Assembly: GCA_024404095.1 (NCBI GenBank)
Contig: JAKSQO010000004.1
Location: 57,673 to 121,672, forward strand
DNA from: Clostridia bacterium
GTDB taxonomy: Bacteria > Bacillota > Clostridia > Oscillospirales > Acutalibacteraceae
Length of the DNA: 64,000 nt
Direction of reading: 5' to 3'
Made by a program: the position numbers and the translations under genes. Under the pieces are notes generated by a model, which made no database searches, was not told where the DNA came from, and saw only the letters and a program-made list of their open reading frames with translations. Positions 16,932 to 25,789 of the stretch are shown piece by piece. Position 1 is the first letter of the stretch. Every line of letters starts with the position of its first letter.

Positions 16932-17612
16932 ATGATACACAGTCTTGATTTTCTAAGAGATATAACAACTCTGTCTGTTTTTGTAAGACTTTTTATTGCT
17001 GTTCTCTGCGGTGGTTTTATCGGAATCGAGCGTGAGCATAAGCGCCGCCCGGCCGGCTTCAGAACGCACATTCTTATTTGCCTTGGCGCAACTATGACAA
17101 CAATGGTCAGCGAGTTTCTTCTGCTTGATATGAACCTCTATACCGATATTGCCCGTCTTGGCGCACAGGTTATTGCAGGTATCGGTTTCATCGGTGCAGG
17201 TACGATTATTGTTACCAAGCGCCGACAGGTCAAGGGTCTTACGACTGCGGCAGGTCTGTGGACCTGTGCTATTATAGGTCTTGCAATCGGTGCAGGATAT
17301 TTTGAAGCGGGTGTGCTTGCGACTGCCGTTATTCTTCTTGCCGAGATTTTCTTCTCACGCTTTGAATACTGGGTGCTTGTCAATTCAAAGAACCTGAACA
17401 TCTATGTTGAATACAACGGAAGCGAAAATCTTGATAACGTAATTCGAATGATAAAGGGCTATCGAATTGTAATCATTGATCTTGAAATTACAAAATCGGG
17501 CAACAATGCGTGTGCTATTTTCTCGTTACAGCTGCCTAAAAAGTTTTCACACGATAAGATTATGACCGCAATTTCCACTTCGGAGGGCGTTGTATCTGTC
17601 GAAGAGCTTTAA
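16932..17612 (+). CDS. MgtC/SapB family membrane protein, second copy
   Basis: This 226-residue paralogue of the preceding gene keeps the same two signatures, GGFIGIEREHKRRPAGFRTHI and IGFIGAGTIIVTKRRQVKGLTTAAGLW, and the same soluble C-terminal tail. The pair clearly arose by duplication but has diverged widely, so it is not recent. AAGGAGGG precedes the ATG. Both genes should be made from the one promoter at 16071. The two proteins may form a hetero-oligomer or act on different signals; sequence does not decide. Confidence 0.9.
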   Translation: MIHSLDFLRDITTLSVFVRLFIAVLCGGFIGIEREHKRRPAGFRTHILICLGATMTTMVSEFLLLDMNLYTDIARLGAQVIAGIGFIGAGTIIVTKRRQVKGLTTAAGLWTCAIIGLAIGAGYFEAGVLATAVILLAEIFFSRFEYWVLVNSKNLNIYVEYNGSENLDNVIRMIKGYRIVIIDLEITKSGNNACAIFSLQLPKKFSHDKIMTAISTSEGVVSVEEL

Positions 17613-17617
17613 TCGCA

Positions 17618-17647
17618 AGATTTAATGTGCAAAATCTGCATTTTTTT
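17618..17647 (+). terminator. Probable terminator of the mgtC-like pair
   Basis: A short stem, AGATTT/AAATCT, is followed by GCA and seven thymines, directly upstream of the rpsU promoter. Confidence 0.45.
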
Positions 17648-17648
17648 G

Positions 17649-17677
17649 TTGACAAGTCAATTAGCTTGTGATAAAAT
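17649..17677 (+). promoter_or_regulatory. Promoter of rpsU
   Basis: TTGACA (17649-17654) and TAAAAT (17672-17677) are 17 bases apart. The -35 box lies within the palindromic word TTGACAAGTCAA. Confidence 0.85.
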
Positions 17678-17730
17678 AAACCATATATTATGAAATTTGC
17701 CCCTGCAAGTTTGCGGAGGGAGGGAATACA

Positions 17731-17907
17731 GTGAGTCAGGTAAAAGTTAAGGAAGGCGAATCTTTAGACAACGCACTCAGAAGATTTAAGAGACAGACTT
17801 CAAGAGACGGCGTTATTCAGGAAGTTCGTAAAAGAGAACACTATGAAAAGCCTTCAGTAAAGCGTAAGAAAAAGTCTGAGGCTGCTCGTAAGAGAAAGTT
17901 CAAATAA
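17731..17907 (+). CDS. rpsU: 30S ribosomal protein S21
   Basis: This 58-residue protein is bS21 of the small ribosomal subunit. It runs from [20 protein letters not shown] through [17 protein letters not shown] to a strongly basic tail ending RKRKFK, the normal family length and composition. It starts with GTG after an unusually strong GGAGGGAGGG. It has its own consensus promoter and terminator, as expected for a highly expressed single gene. Confidence 0.96.
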   Translation: MSQVKVKEGESLDNALRRFKRQTSRDGVIQEVRKREHYEKPSVKRKKKSEAARKRKFK

Positions 17908-17913
17908 GACAGT

Positions 17914-17940
17914 AAACGGATGCCTTGTGCATCCGTTTTT
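17914..17940 (+). terminator. Terminator of rpsU
   Basis: A ten-base-pair stem AAACGGATGC/GCATCCGTTT continues into a T-run. Confidence 0.9.
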
Positions 17941-17988
17941 CTTGTGCTATTGACCAAAATATGAAAGGCTTGCCGTGTAATCTTTGTT

Positions 17989-18017
17989 ATGACAAATGGC
18001 GGAATCTGTGGTATAAT
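17989..18017 (+). promoter_or_regulatory. Promoter of the MATE gene
   Basis: ATGACA at 17989-17994 and TATAAT at 18012-18017 are 17 bases apart, 34 bases before the start codon. Confidence 0.75.
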
Positions 18018-18050
18018 ATCCGCCGTAAATAAACGACAAGGAGAAAAGAC

Positions 18051-19421
18051 GTGGAAGAAAACAAAATGGGCGTTATGCCCGTGAATAAACTTATTATCAA
18101 TATGTCCCTGCCGATGATTATTTCAATGCTTGTCCAGGCAATGTATAACATTGTTGACTCGGTTTTTGTAGCAATGGTCAGCGAGCAGGCGCTTACTGCT
18201 GTTTCAGTTGCTTTCCCTGCGCAGAATCTTATGATTGCGGTTGCAACGGGTACGTCTGTCGGCGTTAATGCGCTTGCATCCCGTTCGCTTGGTGAGAAAA
18301 ATTTTGACAAGGCAAATAAAATCGCCTCTAACGGTGTGTTCCTTGCATTTCTGAGCTATATAGTATTTCTGGTTTTCGGATTTTTCGGAAGCGGAGCGTT
18401 TATCGCATCACAGACAGCCGTGTCGGAAATCGTTGAGCAGGGTACAGCATATCTGAGCATTGTTATGTGTGCATCATTCGGCATTTTCTTTGAGATTATG
18501 CTCGAAAGGCTTCTTCAGGCAACAGGAAGAACCTTTTACACAATGCTTACACAAGGAATCGGCGCAGTGCTGAATATCATCTTCGACCCGATATTTATCT
18601 TTGTGTTTAAAATGGGTGTTCGAGGTGCGGCAATTGCAACGGTTCTCGGTCAGATTGTGGCGGCGATAATTGCACTCATATTCAATGTTAAAAAGAATCC
18701 TGAGCTTCAGCTTAAGGTCAAGGGCTTCCGCCCCGACGGAAAGATTATCGGAGCGATTTATCAGATTGGTGTTCCGTCAATTCTTATGGTTGCAATCGGT
18801 TCGGTTATGACCTACTGTATGAACAAAATACTTGTTGCTTACACAGTCGGCAGGGAAACAGCGGTTACCGTATTCGGTGCATTCTTCAAGCTGAACAGCT
18901 TTATCTGTATGCCGATTTTCGGACTTAATAACGGTATAATTCCGATTATTGCGTTTAATTACGGCGCAAAGAAAAAAGACCGCCTGATTAAGGCGATAAA
19001 GATTTCAACTATATATGCAGGTGCATTCAGCATTATCGGTGCGGCAACATTTATATGTATTCCGAAAACGCTTCTTGGATTTTTCAGCGCATCGGAAAAG
19101 ATGCTTGAAATCGGTATTCCCGCTCTCAGAATTGTTGGCGCAAGCTTTATTTTCGCAGGCGTTTGCATTTCGCTCGGTGCGGCATTTCAGGCTTTGGGAA
19201 AGAGCGTATTCTCAATGATTGTATCGCTCATCCGTCAGCTTGTTGTTCTCACTCCCGCGGCATTCCTGCTTGCACGATACGGACTGAAAATCGGCAATGA
19301 CAATCTTGTATGGTTCTCGTATCCCATTGCCGAGGTTTTTTCGCTGACAGTTACAATTCTTTTCTTTATCTATCTTTATAAGACAGTTATCAGAAACATC
19401 GAAAACAAATATGCTCCATAA
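18051..19421 (+). CDS. MATE family efflux transporter
   Basis: This 456-residue protein with about 12 membrane segments belongs to the MATE family, which exports drugs or metabolites in exchange for sodium or protons. The N-terminal PVNKLIINMSLPMIISMLVQAMYNIVDSVFVAM and the ATGTSVGVNALASRSLG stretch are family hallmarks. The pseudo-repeat begins near GVPSILMVAIGSVMTYCMNKIL. The start is GTG seven bases after AAGGAG. It is monocistronic between its own promoter and a shared terminator. Substrate is unknown. Confidence 0.93.
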   Translation: MEENKMGVMPVNKLIINMSLPMIISMLVQAMYNIVDSVFVAMVSEQALTAVSVAFPAQNLMIAVATGTSVGVNALASRSLGEKNFDKANKIASNGVFLAFLSYIVFLVFGFFGSGAFIASQTAVSEIVEQGTAYLSIVMCASFGIFFEIMLERLLQATGRTFYTMLTQGIGAVLNIIFDPIFIFVFKMGVRGAAIATVLGQIVAAIIALIFNVKKNPELQLKVKGFRPDGKIIGAIYQIGVPSILMVAIGSVMTYCMNKILVAYTVGRETAVTVFGAFFKLNSFICMPIFGLNNGIIPIIAFNYGAKKKDRLIKAIKISTIYAGAFSIIGAATFICIPKTLLGFFSASEKMLEIGIPALRIVGASFIFAGVCISLGAAFQALGKSVFSMIVSLIRQLVVLTPAAFLLARYGLKIGNDNLVWFSYPIAEVFSLTVTILFFIYLYKTVIRNIENKYAP

Positions 19422-19425
19422 AAGG

Positions 19426-19462
19426 AACGGTGCAGAATTTTTGATCTGCACCGTTATTTTTT
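19426..19462. terminator. Bidirectional terminator between the MATE and PHP genes
   Basis: An 11-base-pair stem, AACGGTGCAGA/TCTGCACCGTT, with T-runs after it separates two converging genes. Confidence 0.85.
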
Positions 19463-20258
19463 ACCACATTTTAAATTTGTCTTCCTCTGTAAGTCCGAGT
19501 TCATTGACTGCTGTTTCAAAGCATTTCGGGGCATTTTCAAGAGTAATCGGATGATGTGCGTCGCTGCCGAGATAGAAACGGCATCCGCATTCCTTAAGTA
19601 TTCCGTAAAACTCAATCATAGCGTCAATGTGCTTTTTGGATTTATTCTCAAGACTGAAATCAATTGAGTTGATTTCAACACCTGCGCCGCTTTGTGCAAC
19701 CTTTGTGAAAATGTATTTTACATTATCTCTGCCGATTTTATCAAACAGCTCGTTGAACGGATTATCGGGTGAAGCGTGATTGCTGACAGGGTGGGCAATA
19801 CCGATTTTATGAAAATCAAGTCCGCTGTCAAGTACTCTTTCAATGCGTTTTATGTAGATTTTCGCACGGTCGGAGAGTGTTGCGTCAGCGTCAATCGTTT
19901 TACCTGTAAGCTGTAAGTGGGTGGTTGAAATGATTGCCCATTCGAGCTTGTCAAACGTTTCCTTTTCAATACCGAGAACAAGGTTCTTGTCTATATCGGT
20001 TTCACATCCGAAGTGAAACCGTGTTCCCTCAGCCTGTGGCAGAGGAAGTGCCTGCGAAAGGTAGGAATACTTCTGGTCGGGAGGGTCAAGATAGAAATTC
20101 TTTTTCGTTGTGTCCCACAGATGATTTGTCAGACAGATGTGCTTAAATCCGTTCTCAACGCCGTATCGAAGTATGCGTTCGGGATTCTGCTCGGGGTCAC
20201 ATGAGCATGGTGAAAGAAAAGAATGTATGTGATAGTCGTGGTCAATTACGTATTTCAT
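19461..20258 (-). CDS. PHP-domain phosphatase, histidinol-phosphatase-like
   Basis: This 265-residue metal-dependent phosphoesterase of the PHP family has its first metal motif H-x-H in DYHIHSFLSP. Others include the histidine in LTNHLWDT and in STTHLQL, GIAHPVSNH, and the terminal LGSDAHHPITL. Histidinol phosphatase is one possibility, but no other his gene is nearby and many PHP proteins act on other phosphates. The ATG at 20258 (MKYVIDHDYH) was chosen; a TTG at 20270 is the alternative, and neither has a strong ribosome binding site. A hairpin terminator separates it from the upstream glycogen operon. Confidence 0.8.
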   Translation of the reverse strand: MKYVIDHDYHIHSFLSPCSCDPEQNPERILRYGVENGFKHICLTNHLWDTTKKNFYLDPPDQKYSYLSQALPLPQAEGTRFHFGCETDIDKNLVLGIEKETFDKLEWAIISTTHLQLTGKTIDADATLSDRAKIYIKRIERVLDSGLDFHKIGIAHPVSNHASPDNPFNELFDKIGRDNVKYIFTKVAQSGAGVEINSIDFSLENKSKKHIDAMIEFYGILKECGCRFYLGSDAHHPITLENAPKCFETAVNELGLTEEDKFKMW

Positions 20259-20274
20259 ATTAACATCCAATCAA

Positions 20275-20296
20275 AAGGGGAGCAGATGCTCCCCTT
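20275..20296 (-). terminator. Terminator at the end of the glycogen operon
   Basis: AAGGGGAGCA/TGCTCCCCTT forms a ten-base-pair stem. On the minus strand TTTT follows it, and on the plus strand GTTTTTT does. Confidence 0.8.
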
Positions 20297-20301
20297 GTTT
20301 T

Positions 20302-22524
20302 TTATTCTGCTTCCTCAATAAGCCCGTGAAGTCTTGCAAACCAGTAAGGCTGGAGGAATGTTGTCGCAGGAGCGGCTTCCATACCCTTGTCATCACCCGT
20401 TGACGGGAACATTGTGAATGCTGTCGGGTCATCCGATTTATCAAATATCGGAGCGGCTACATCCTCTGCGCCGCTGTCAGCTGTAAAGCGATTGCAGTCA
20501 GCATAGATGATTCTGCGTTCGTGAGCTTCAAGCGGCTCGAAAAGCTGAGGCGTCATTCCCATTTCTGTGGGAGCCATATCCCATTTGAGGTCGGGACGGT
20601 AGCTGTTATAAAGTGACCACATTACGGGGTCCATCGGGAAGTCGGTAAGCTCGTCAACGACATTTTCAATGTCGCAATGCTCACCTGTAACTGCACCGTA
20701 AACGCAGTTGAAATATGCGTTGCGCTCAACTCTTTCGTCATTCCAATGGTTGGTAAGACCCATTGAGAAGATAGCACGAAGCTGAGGATCATCTGTGTAC
20801 TTCATAAGAAGATAAATCATCAGGAAGTCGTGGTTATCGTCAATGTGAAGCATATGACCGTCATATATTCTGTAATACATCAGGTTCATTGCATAGTGTC
20901 TGTCACCTGCAAGGTAGTTGAATGTATCGGTGTATCTCTTTTCACCGAGCATATGCTCACCGATTTTGAGGAATGTGAGAATCTGAAGTGAGTTTGTTCC
21001 CTTTTCAAATATCCATTTATGGTCATTGTTAAGAAGATCGGGATTCCAGTTTGCCCAGGTTGTCGGGATTCCGTCAGTGTCAACAAGATGGAAATTGTTG
21101 TTGAGTATATGGTCAAGAATTTTCTTAACAGTCTTTCTTATAAGCTCTTTTTCTTCCTCATCTGCAACAAAGTCATAGTACATTGAGTAAGCATAGAAAT
21201 GACCGACCATCTCGTCAGATGAGGTTTCGCCGAGCCATTCGAGCTTGTTGCCGTCCTCATCAACTGCATCGTGCCATTCATGACGTGCGCCTGTGCCGTA
21301 TTCACGTTCATCGGGATAACGGATTGCTCGGGCGGTGAAGCCTTCGATACCTGTTATGGTTGTGAGCTTGATAAGAGCCTTAAGTGAACGCTGAGCATCC
21401 TTGCGTACCTGCTCGTCCTTTGTGCAGGCATACTGGAAGCAGAGTGCGCCTACATAGAGTGCTGTCCACATACCGTCATTGTCGGAGTTTGTAATCCAGC
21501 CCTCGTTCTCATCTGTAACACCCTCGTGGTCAAGATTTCTGTAAAGAACATAGCCATCCTTGCGTATGTTGAGTCGTTCAGTCTGAGCACGAAGATAGTT
21601 TGCCTTCTCCTCAAGCGTCATCATTGTTGTTTCAAAAATACTGATGCCTGCATCAGTTGAAACGCAGACTGTACCGTCGGGAGCAATAACAACGCCTGTT
21701 GCGTTCGGGCTCGGAAGCCAACGCTTATAGCCGTAATATGAAAGCTTGCCGTTGTGCTGGTGAATAAGTCCTGTTGTGGTTGCAAAATACTTATCGCCAT
21801 CCTCAGCAACTGCCATTCCTGTAACATTTGCATCCGGAAGCAGGAAAACATCCTTCTTATCAACCCAGTAGCTGTTATCGTCATAAACACAGACACCCTT
21901 TGATGTGCCGACCCAAACATTGCCGACAGGGTCAAGATAAACGCTGCTGATTTTATCGCTTGAAAGACCTGTATAGTCACTTTTAAGCTCGCACCAATGC
22001 CAACGCTTGCCTGTCAGAGCGTGAATGCCGTCTCCGTCTGTACCGATATAAACCTTATTGTTTTTCAGAGCGGCAATGCAGGTTCCTTTACCCGGAACAC
22101 CAATCTGCATATCAAAGTCCTTTGCTCCCTCTGGATAGCGATAGAGAACTGTCTCTGTAAGCACCCATGTTACATTGTCGCCGTCAACAATCATATCAAC
22201 AGGCTTTGATGAATATGTGCGTGTGCTGAGCTTTTTCTTGCCCTTGAACTCAATGAGCTTGTTGTCAACACCTGCGAAAAGGTGATTGTCCTTTGTGCAG
22301 TAAAGCATTGTGATTTTCGGGTCCTTAAGACCTATATCAAATGAGACAAACTTGTCGCCGTCTCTCTTAGAAATTCCCTTGTCAGTACCGACATAGAGGT
22401 TGCCGTCCATGTCAAAGCACATTGCTGTTGCGACATTTGATTTCAAGCCCTGCTCTGTTGTGAAAACACGTCGTGTAAGCTGAGGAAATCTGCCGATGCG
22501 GTAAATTTTGTTACTTCTTTTCAT
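20302..22524 (-). CDS. Beta-propeller plus helical-toroid fusion protein of unknown function
   Basis: This 740-residue cytoplasmic protein has no signal peptide. Residues 20-330 carry repeated propeller blades of the two-component-regulator type, such as MDGNLYVGTDKGIS, NNKVYIGTDGDGIHAL, GNVWVGTSKGVCVY and DGTVCVSTDAGISIF. No kinase or DNA-binding domain follows. Residues 335-740 instead form a helix-rich domain with WITNSDNDGMWTALYVGAL, EMVGHFYAYSMYYDFV and HIDDNHDFLMIYLLMKY, resembling an (alpha/alpha)6 toroid as in many glycosidases. It ends the glgB-C-D-A operon, 11 bases after a histidine-phosphatase relative. A sensor or enzyme acting on glucans is plausible, but this is inference. Confidence 0.75.
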   Translation of the reverse strand: MKRSNKIYRIGRFPQLTRRVFTTEQGLKSNVATAMCFDMDGNLYVGTDKGISKRDGDKFVSFDIGLKDPKITMLYCTKDNHLFAGVDNKLIEFKGKKKLSTRTYSSKPVDMIVDGDNVTWVLTETVLYRYPEGAKDFDMQIGVPGKGTCIAALKNNKVYIGTDGDGIHALTGKRWHWCELKSDYTGLSSDKISSVYLDPVGNVWVGTSKGVCVYDDNSYWVDKKDVFLLPDANVTGMAVAEDGDKYFATTTGLIHQHNGKLSYYGYKRWLPSPNATGVVIAPDGTVCVSTDAGISIFETTMMTLEEKANYLRAQTERLNIRKDGYVLYRNLDHEGVTDENEGWITNSDNDGMWTALYVGALCFQYACTKDEQVRKDAQRSLKALIKLTTITGIEGFTARAIRYPDEREYGTGARHEWHDAVDEDGNKLEWLGETSSDEMVGHFYAYSMYYDFVADEEEKELIRKTVKKILDHILNNNFHLVDTDGIPTTWANWNPDLLNNDHKWIFEKGTNSLQILTFLKIGEHMLGEKRYTDTFNYLAGDRHYAMNLMYYRIYDGHMLHIDDNHDFLMIYLLMKYTDDPQLRAIFSMGLTNHWNDERVERNAYFNCVYGAVTGEHCDIENVVDELTDFPMDPVMWSLYNSYRPDLKWDMAPTEMGMTPQLFEPLEAHERRIIYADCNRFTADSGAEDVAAPIFDKSDDPTAFTMFPSTGDDKGMEAAPATTFLQPYWFARLHGLIEEAE

Positions 22525-22535
22525 TTATCTGCTCC

Positions 22536-23207
22536 TTAATCGTATAAAAAATCTTCAACGTTGAAATCGTCTTCGGAGAATCCGCTCTCACCCGGGATTT
22601 CGGGAATCTGAGCGATAACCTCCATTTTTTTGCCCTGCGACCAAAGCGACGGAGTAACACGTACTGTATATCCGCAGCCTCCGGGTGTCAGCCATTCGTG
22701 CATAGGTGCTTCAGGCAGACCAAAGAGTGAAAGCAGAGCCATAATAACGCCGCCGTGTGTGACGATTGCGCTCTTGGTAACGCCAGATTCAATAAGGCCG
22801 TCAACAATCTTGATAAAGGTTGTTGCGATTCTCTTTGAAAAGTCCTCGTTGCTTTCACCGAACGGAGGTGCCACACCCTTGTCACCTGCAAGCCAGCTTG
22901 CAAAAACAGGATGGTCCTCAAGCTCCTCTGCGGTTTTGCCCTCAAATTCGCCGAAATTGTATTCGATAAGTCCATCCATAATAATCGGCTCGCGACCCGG
23001 ATAGATAAGCTTTGCGGTCTCAGTACAGCGGGCAAGTGGGCTTGAAAAAACGGCATCAACAACAGGGTAGGTGTAGTCCTGCTTCATCTGCTTAATTTGT
23101 TCAATACCCTCTGCGTTAAGTTGTTCGTCAATGTGACCGATGTATTTTCCGTCAAGATTGCCTGCGGTCAGACCGTTTCTGATAAGCTGAATATAGTAAG
23201 ATTTCAT
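22536..23207 (-). CDS. Histidine-phosphatase superfamily protein lacking the catalytic RHG histidine
   Basis: This 223-residue protein has the phosphoglycerate-mutase fold. The start reads SYYIQLIRNGLTAGN where active members have R-H-G-x-T, so residue 11 is Asn (codon AAC at 23177-23175) in place of the histidine that becomes phosphorylated. Other site residues remain: SSPLARCTETA, LIEYNFGEFEGKT with its glutamate, and VTHGG. The protein may be inactive as a phosphatase, use another mechanism, or act as a sugar-phosphate sensor. It starts four bases after glgA in the glycogen operon, which points to a hexose-phosphate or glycogen-linked role. Confidence 0.88.
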   Translation of the reverse strand: MKSYYIQLIRNGLTAGNLDGKYIGHIDEQLNAEGIEQIKQMKQDYTYPVVDAVFSSPLARCTETAKLIYPGREPIIMDGLIEYNFGEFEGKTAEELEDHPVFASWLAGDKGVAPPFGESNEDFSKRIATTFIKIVDGLIESGVTKSAIVTHGGVIMALLSLFGLPEAPMHEWLTPGGCGYTVRVTPSLWSQGKKMEVIAQIPEIPGESGFSEDDFNVEDFLYD

Positions 23208-23211
23208 TTTA

Positions 23212-24633
23212 TTATTCCTTTAAAAGTGCTTTATATAATTTGATATATGCGTTTGCCGAACGTCCCCAGCTGAAATCACATTCAAGCGCACGCTGAGTAA
23301 GCTCTGCCCAGTTGCCGTTATAGTAAATTTCAACAGCACGGCGGATAGCGTCAAGCATATCGTGAGCGTTGTAGCTCTTGAAGGTGAAGCCGTTGCCCTC
23401 ACCGTCACCGCAGTCGGTGATTGAATCACGCAGACCGCCTGTCTCACGGACAATCGGAACTGTGCCGTAACGCAGAGCAACCATCTGTGAAAGTCCGCAC
23501 GGCTCGCTCTTTGACGGCATGAGGAACATATCAGCACCTGCATAGATTTTTCTTGCAAGGTCGGGGATAAAGCCGATACGCAGACCGACCTTATCGGGAT
23601 ATCTTGCGGCTATGTCACGGAAGAAGCTTTCGTATTCATAGTCACCCGAACCGAGCACAACAAGCTGTATTTCAGTTGTTGAAAGAAGCTCGTCAAGTAT
23701 TCCTTTTACAAGGTCAAGACCCTTGTGCGAAACAAGACGTGAAACCATACCGATAACGGGAACATCCGCACGCACGGGAAGTCCCATAACCTGCTGCAAA
23801 TCCTCTTTGTCAAGCTTCTTGTCAGCAGAGTTTTCTGCACTGTAATTTGCACGAATAGCCTTGTCGGTTTCGGGGTCATAGTTAAGTGTGTCAATACCGT
23901 TAAGGATACCGCTGAGCTTGAATCGTCTTTCACTGAGAATGCTGTCGAGTCCGTGTGAATACCACGGGTCAAGGATTTCGTCGGCATATGACTGGCTGAC
24001 CGTTGTAACTCTGTTGGCACATTCAATTGCACCCTTCATAAAGTTGATACAGCCGTCATATTCAAGAAGCGAAGTCTTGTCCGCAGGGATACCGAGAACA
24101 TCCTCAAGAATCTCCTTGCCGTAAACACCTTGATACTGAATGTTGTGAATTGTGAAAATGGTTTTTATGTTTTCATATCCCGGTGCATTTGCATACATTG
24201 CAGAATAGTAAACAGGTGTAAGTGCTGTCTGCCAGTCATTGCAGTGTATAATGTCGGGCTTGAAATCAATGTAGGGGATGATTTCAAGAATTGCACGGGA
24301 GAAGAAGGCAAATCTTTCCGCATCATCATAGTGACCGTAAATTGTGTCACGCTTGAAGTAATACTGATTGTCAAGCAGATAGTAGATAACACCGTTGTGC
24401 TTTGCCTCGAAAATACCGCAGTATTGTCTGCGCCATGCAACGGGAACTGAAATGTGGGTTATAAATTTAAGGCTGTCCTTAAGCTCCTGACGGATTGTAT
24501 CATAGAGTGGCATAACAATTCGACAGCCGATAAGTCTTTTCCTGAGTGCCTGAGGGAGCGAGCCTGCAACATCGCCGAGTCCACCGCTCGCCATAAAGGG
24601 AAGTGCTTCTGAAGCAGCATAAAGAACCTTCAT
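23212..24633 (-). CDS. glgA: Glycogen synthase (ADP-glucose, GT5)
   Basis: This 473-residue GT-B glycosyltransferase adds glucose from ADP-glucose to the growing alpha-1,4-glucan. The N-terminal loop is MASGGLGDVAGSLP where E. coli has KTGGL, so the lysine that contacts ADP-glucose is replaced by alanine. The rest is typical: IIHCNDWQTALTPVY, KTIFTIHNIQYQG, IGMVSRLVSHKGLD and the C-terminal PSKSEPCGLSQMVALRYGTVPIVRETGGL with its catalytic E-x7-E. A strong AAAGGA precedes the ATG. It lies in the order glgB-glgC-glgD-glgA, all on one strand. Confidence 0.96.
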   Translation of the reverse strand: MKVLYAASEALPFMASGGLGDVAGSLPQALRKRLIGCRIVMPLYDTIRQELKDSLKFITHISVPVAWRRQYCGIFEAKHNGVIYYLLDNQYYFKRDTIYGHYDDAERFAFFSRAILEIIPYIDFKPDIIHCNDWQTALTPVYYSAMYANAPGYENIKTIFTIHNIQYQGVYGKEILEDVLGIPADKTSLLEYDGCINFMKGAIECANRVTTVSQSYADEILDPWYSHGLDSILSERRFKLSGILNGIDTLNYDPETDKAIRANYSAENSADKKLDKEDLQQVMGLPVRADVPVIGMVSRLVSHKGLDLVKGILDELLSTTEIQLVVLGSGDYEYESFFRDIAARYPDKVGLRIGFIPDLARKIYAGADMFLMPSKSEPCGLSQMVALRYGTVPIVRETGGLRDSITDCGDGEGNGFTFKSYNAHDMLDAIRRAVEIYYNGNWAELTQRALECDFSWGRSANAYIKLYKALLKE

Positions 24634-24673
24634 TTTAAATAATCCTTTCTGTAAAAGTAATTATCGGGCATAA

Positions 24674-25789
24674 TCAGATGACAATTCCCTTGCCGATATG
24701 AATGGGGAATGTCTTGTCGCCTGAAAGAACCTTGCCGGGTTTAATAACGACGTCCTTGTCTGCAAGTACGCAGTTAAGGCTTACGTTATCGCCGACATAG
24801 GTATTCTGCATAAGAACGCTGTCCTTGATAACCGTACCCTTGCCGATGTGAACACCGCGGAAGAGAACGCTGTTGATAACCTGTCCTTCAATAACACAGC
24901 CGTCAGCAATGAGCGAATTTTTAACCTCGGAGTTAAGACCGTAGATAGCGGGAACGTCGTCCTTGACCTTTGTATAAACAGGCTGTGAAAGACAAAGAGC
25001 CTTTCTGTTATCGGAATCAAGAAGAGACATATTTGCTTCAAAGTAGCTCTGCATATCGTCAAGCATTCTGACATAGCCGGGAGCTTTGAAGCCGTACATC
25101 TTAAGCTTGTCAATATTCTTAAGGAGGATATCCATTGTGAATGAGTGGTATCCGAGGCTCATAGCTTCGTTGATAAGTCTTTCAAGCAAAGCCTTTCTCA
25201 TAAGATATACGTTGATTGCGTAGTTTGATTCAACGCCCGAACGGCTTCGTGAAATTCCCGTAATTCTGTTGCCATCGTCTGTTTCGAGCTCAGCAAGCTC
25301 AACGATTTTCGGCGCAACACCGTTGATGTAAGCGATAGTGATATCTGCACCTGTCTTTTCGTGCTGACGGAACATCTCTGCAAAGTCAAAATTGTAAAGC
25401 GTGTTGCAGTCTGTCATAAGGATATATTCCTCGTCAGAATGTGAAACAAAGTCCATAGCGTTTGAAATTGCTTCAATTCTGCCCGAATAAATTCCGCTTG
25501 CGGTTGAAGTGTTGAACGGAGGAAGAATAAACAGACCGCCGTTCTTTCTTGAAAGATCCCATGCACGGCCGTTTCCAACATGGTCCATAAGTGACTGATA
25601 GTTGCTTTTTGTGATTATGCCTACCTTGCCGATTCCGCTGTTTACCATTGCGGAAAGCTGAAAGTCGATAAGTCTGTAACGTCCGCCGTAGGGCACTGAA
25701 CCCATTGAACGCATTGCGGTAAGCTCGTTTAAATAATGGTCATAGGTATTGGAAAATATAAGACCGAGTACGTTATTCGCTCTCATCAT
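24674..25789 (-). CDS. glgD: Glucose-1-phosphate adenylyltransferase regulatory subunit GlgD
   Basis: This 371-residue paralogue of GlgC forms a mixed enzyme with it in Firmicutes. The N-terminal nucleotide loop of GlgC is missing, [19 protein letters not shown] standing where GlgC has [12 protein letters not shown], so this subunit is probably regulatory. It keeps [22 protein letters not shown] and the left-handed beta-helix C-terminus with hexapeptide repeats ([22 protein letters not shown]). Its ATG overlaps the glgC stop as ATGA, implying coupled, balanced synthesis. Confidence 0.95.
   Translation of the reverse strand: MMRANNVLGLIFSNTYDHYLNELTAMRSMGSVPYGGRYRLIDFQLSAMVNSGIGKVGIITKSNYQSLMDHVGNGRAWDLSRKNGGLFILPPFNTSTASGIYSGRIEAISNAMDFVSHSDEEYILMTDCNTLYNFDFAEMFRQHEKTGADITIAYINGVAPKIVELAELETDDGNRITGISRSRSGVESNYAINVYLMRKALLERLINEAMSLGYHSFTMDILLKNIDKLKMYGFKAPGYVRMLDDMQSYFEANMSLLDSDNRKALCLSQPVYTKVKDDVPAIYGLNSEVKNSLIADGCVIEGQVINSVLFRGVHIGKGTVIKDSVLMQNTYVGDNVSLNCVLADKDVVIKPGKVLSGDKTFPIHIGKGIVI

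Noticed and set aside
17649..17660. TTGACAAGTCAA at the rpsU promoter as an operator
   Set aside because: The palindrome coincides with the -35 consensus and nothing else supports a regulator site.
18051..19421. MATE pump as the missing Wzx flippase
   Set aside because: Its motifs are those of MATE exporters, it has its own promoter and it lies 28 kb from the polysaccharide operon.
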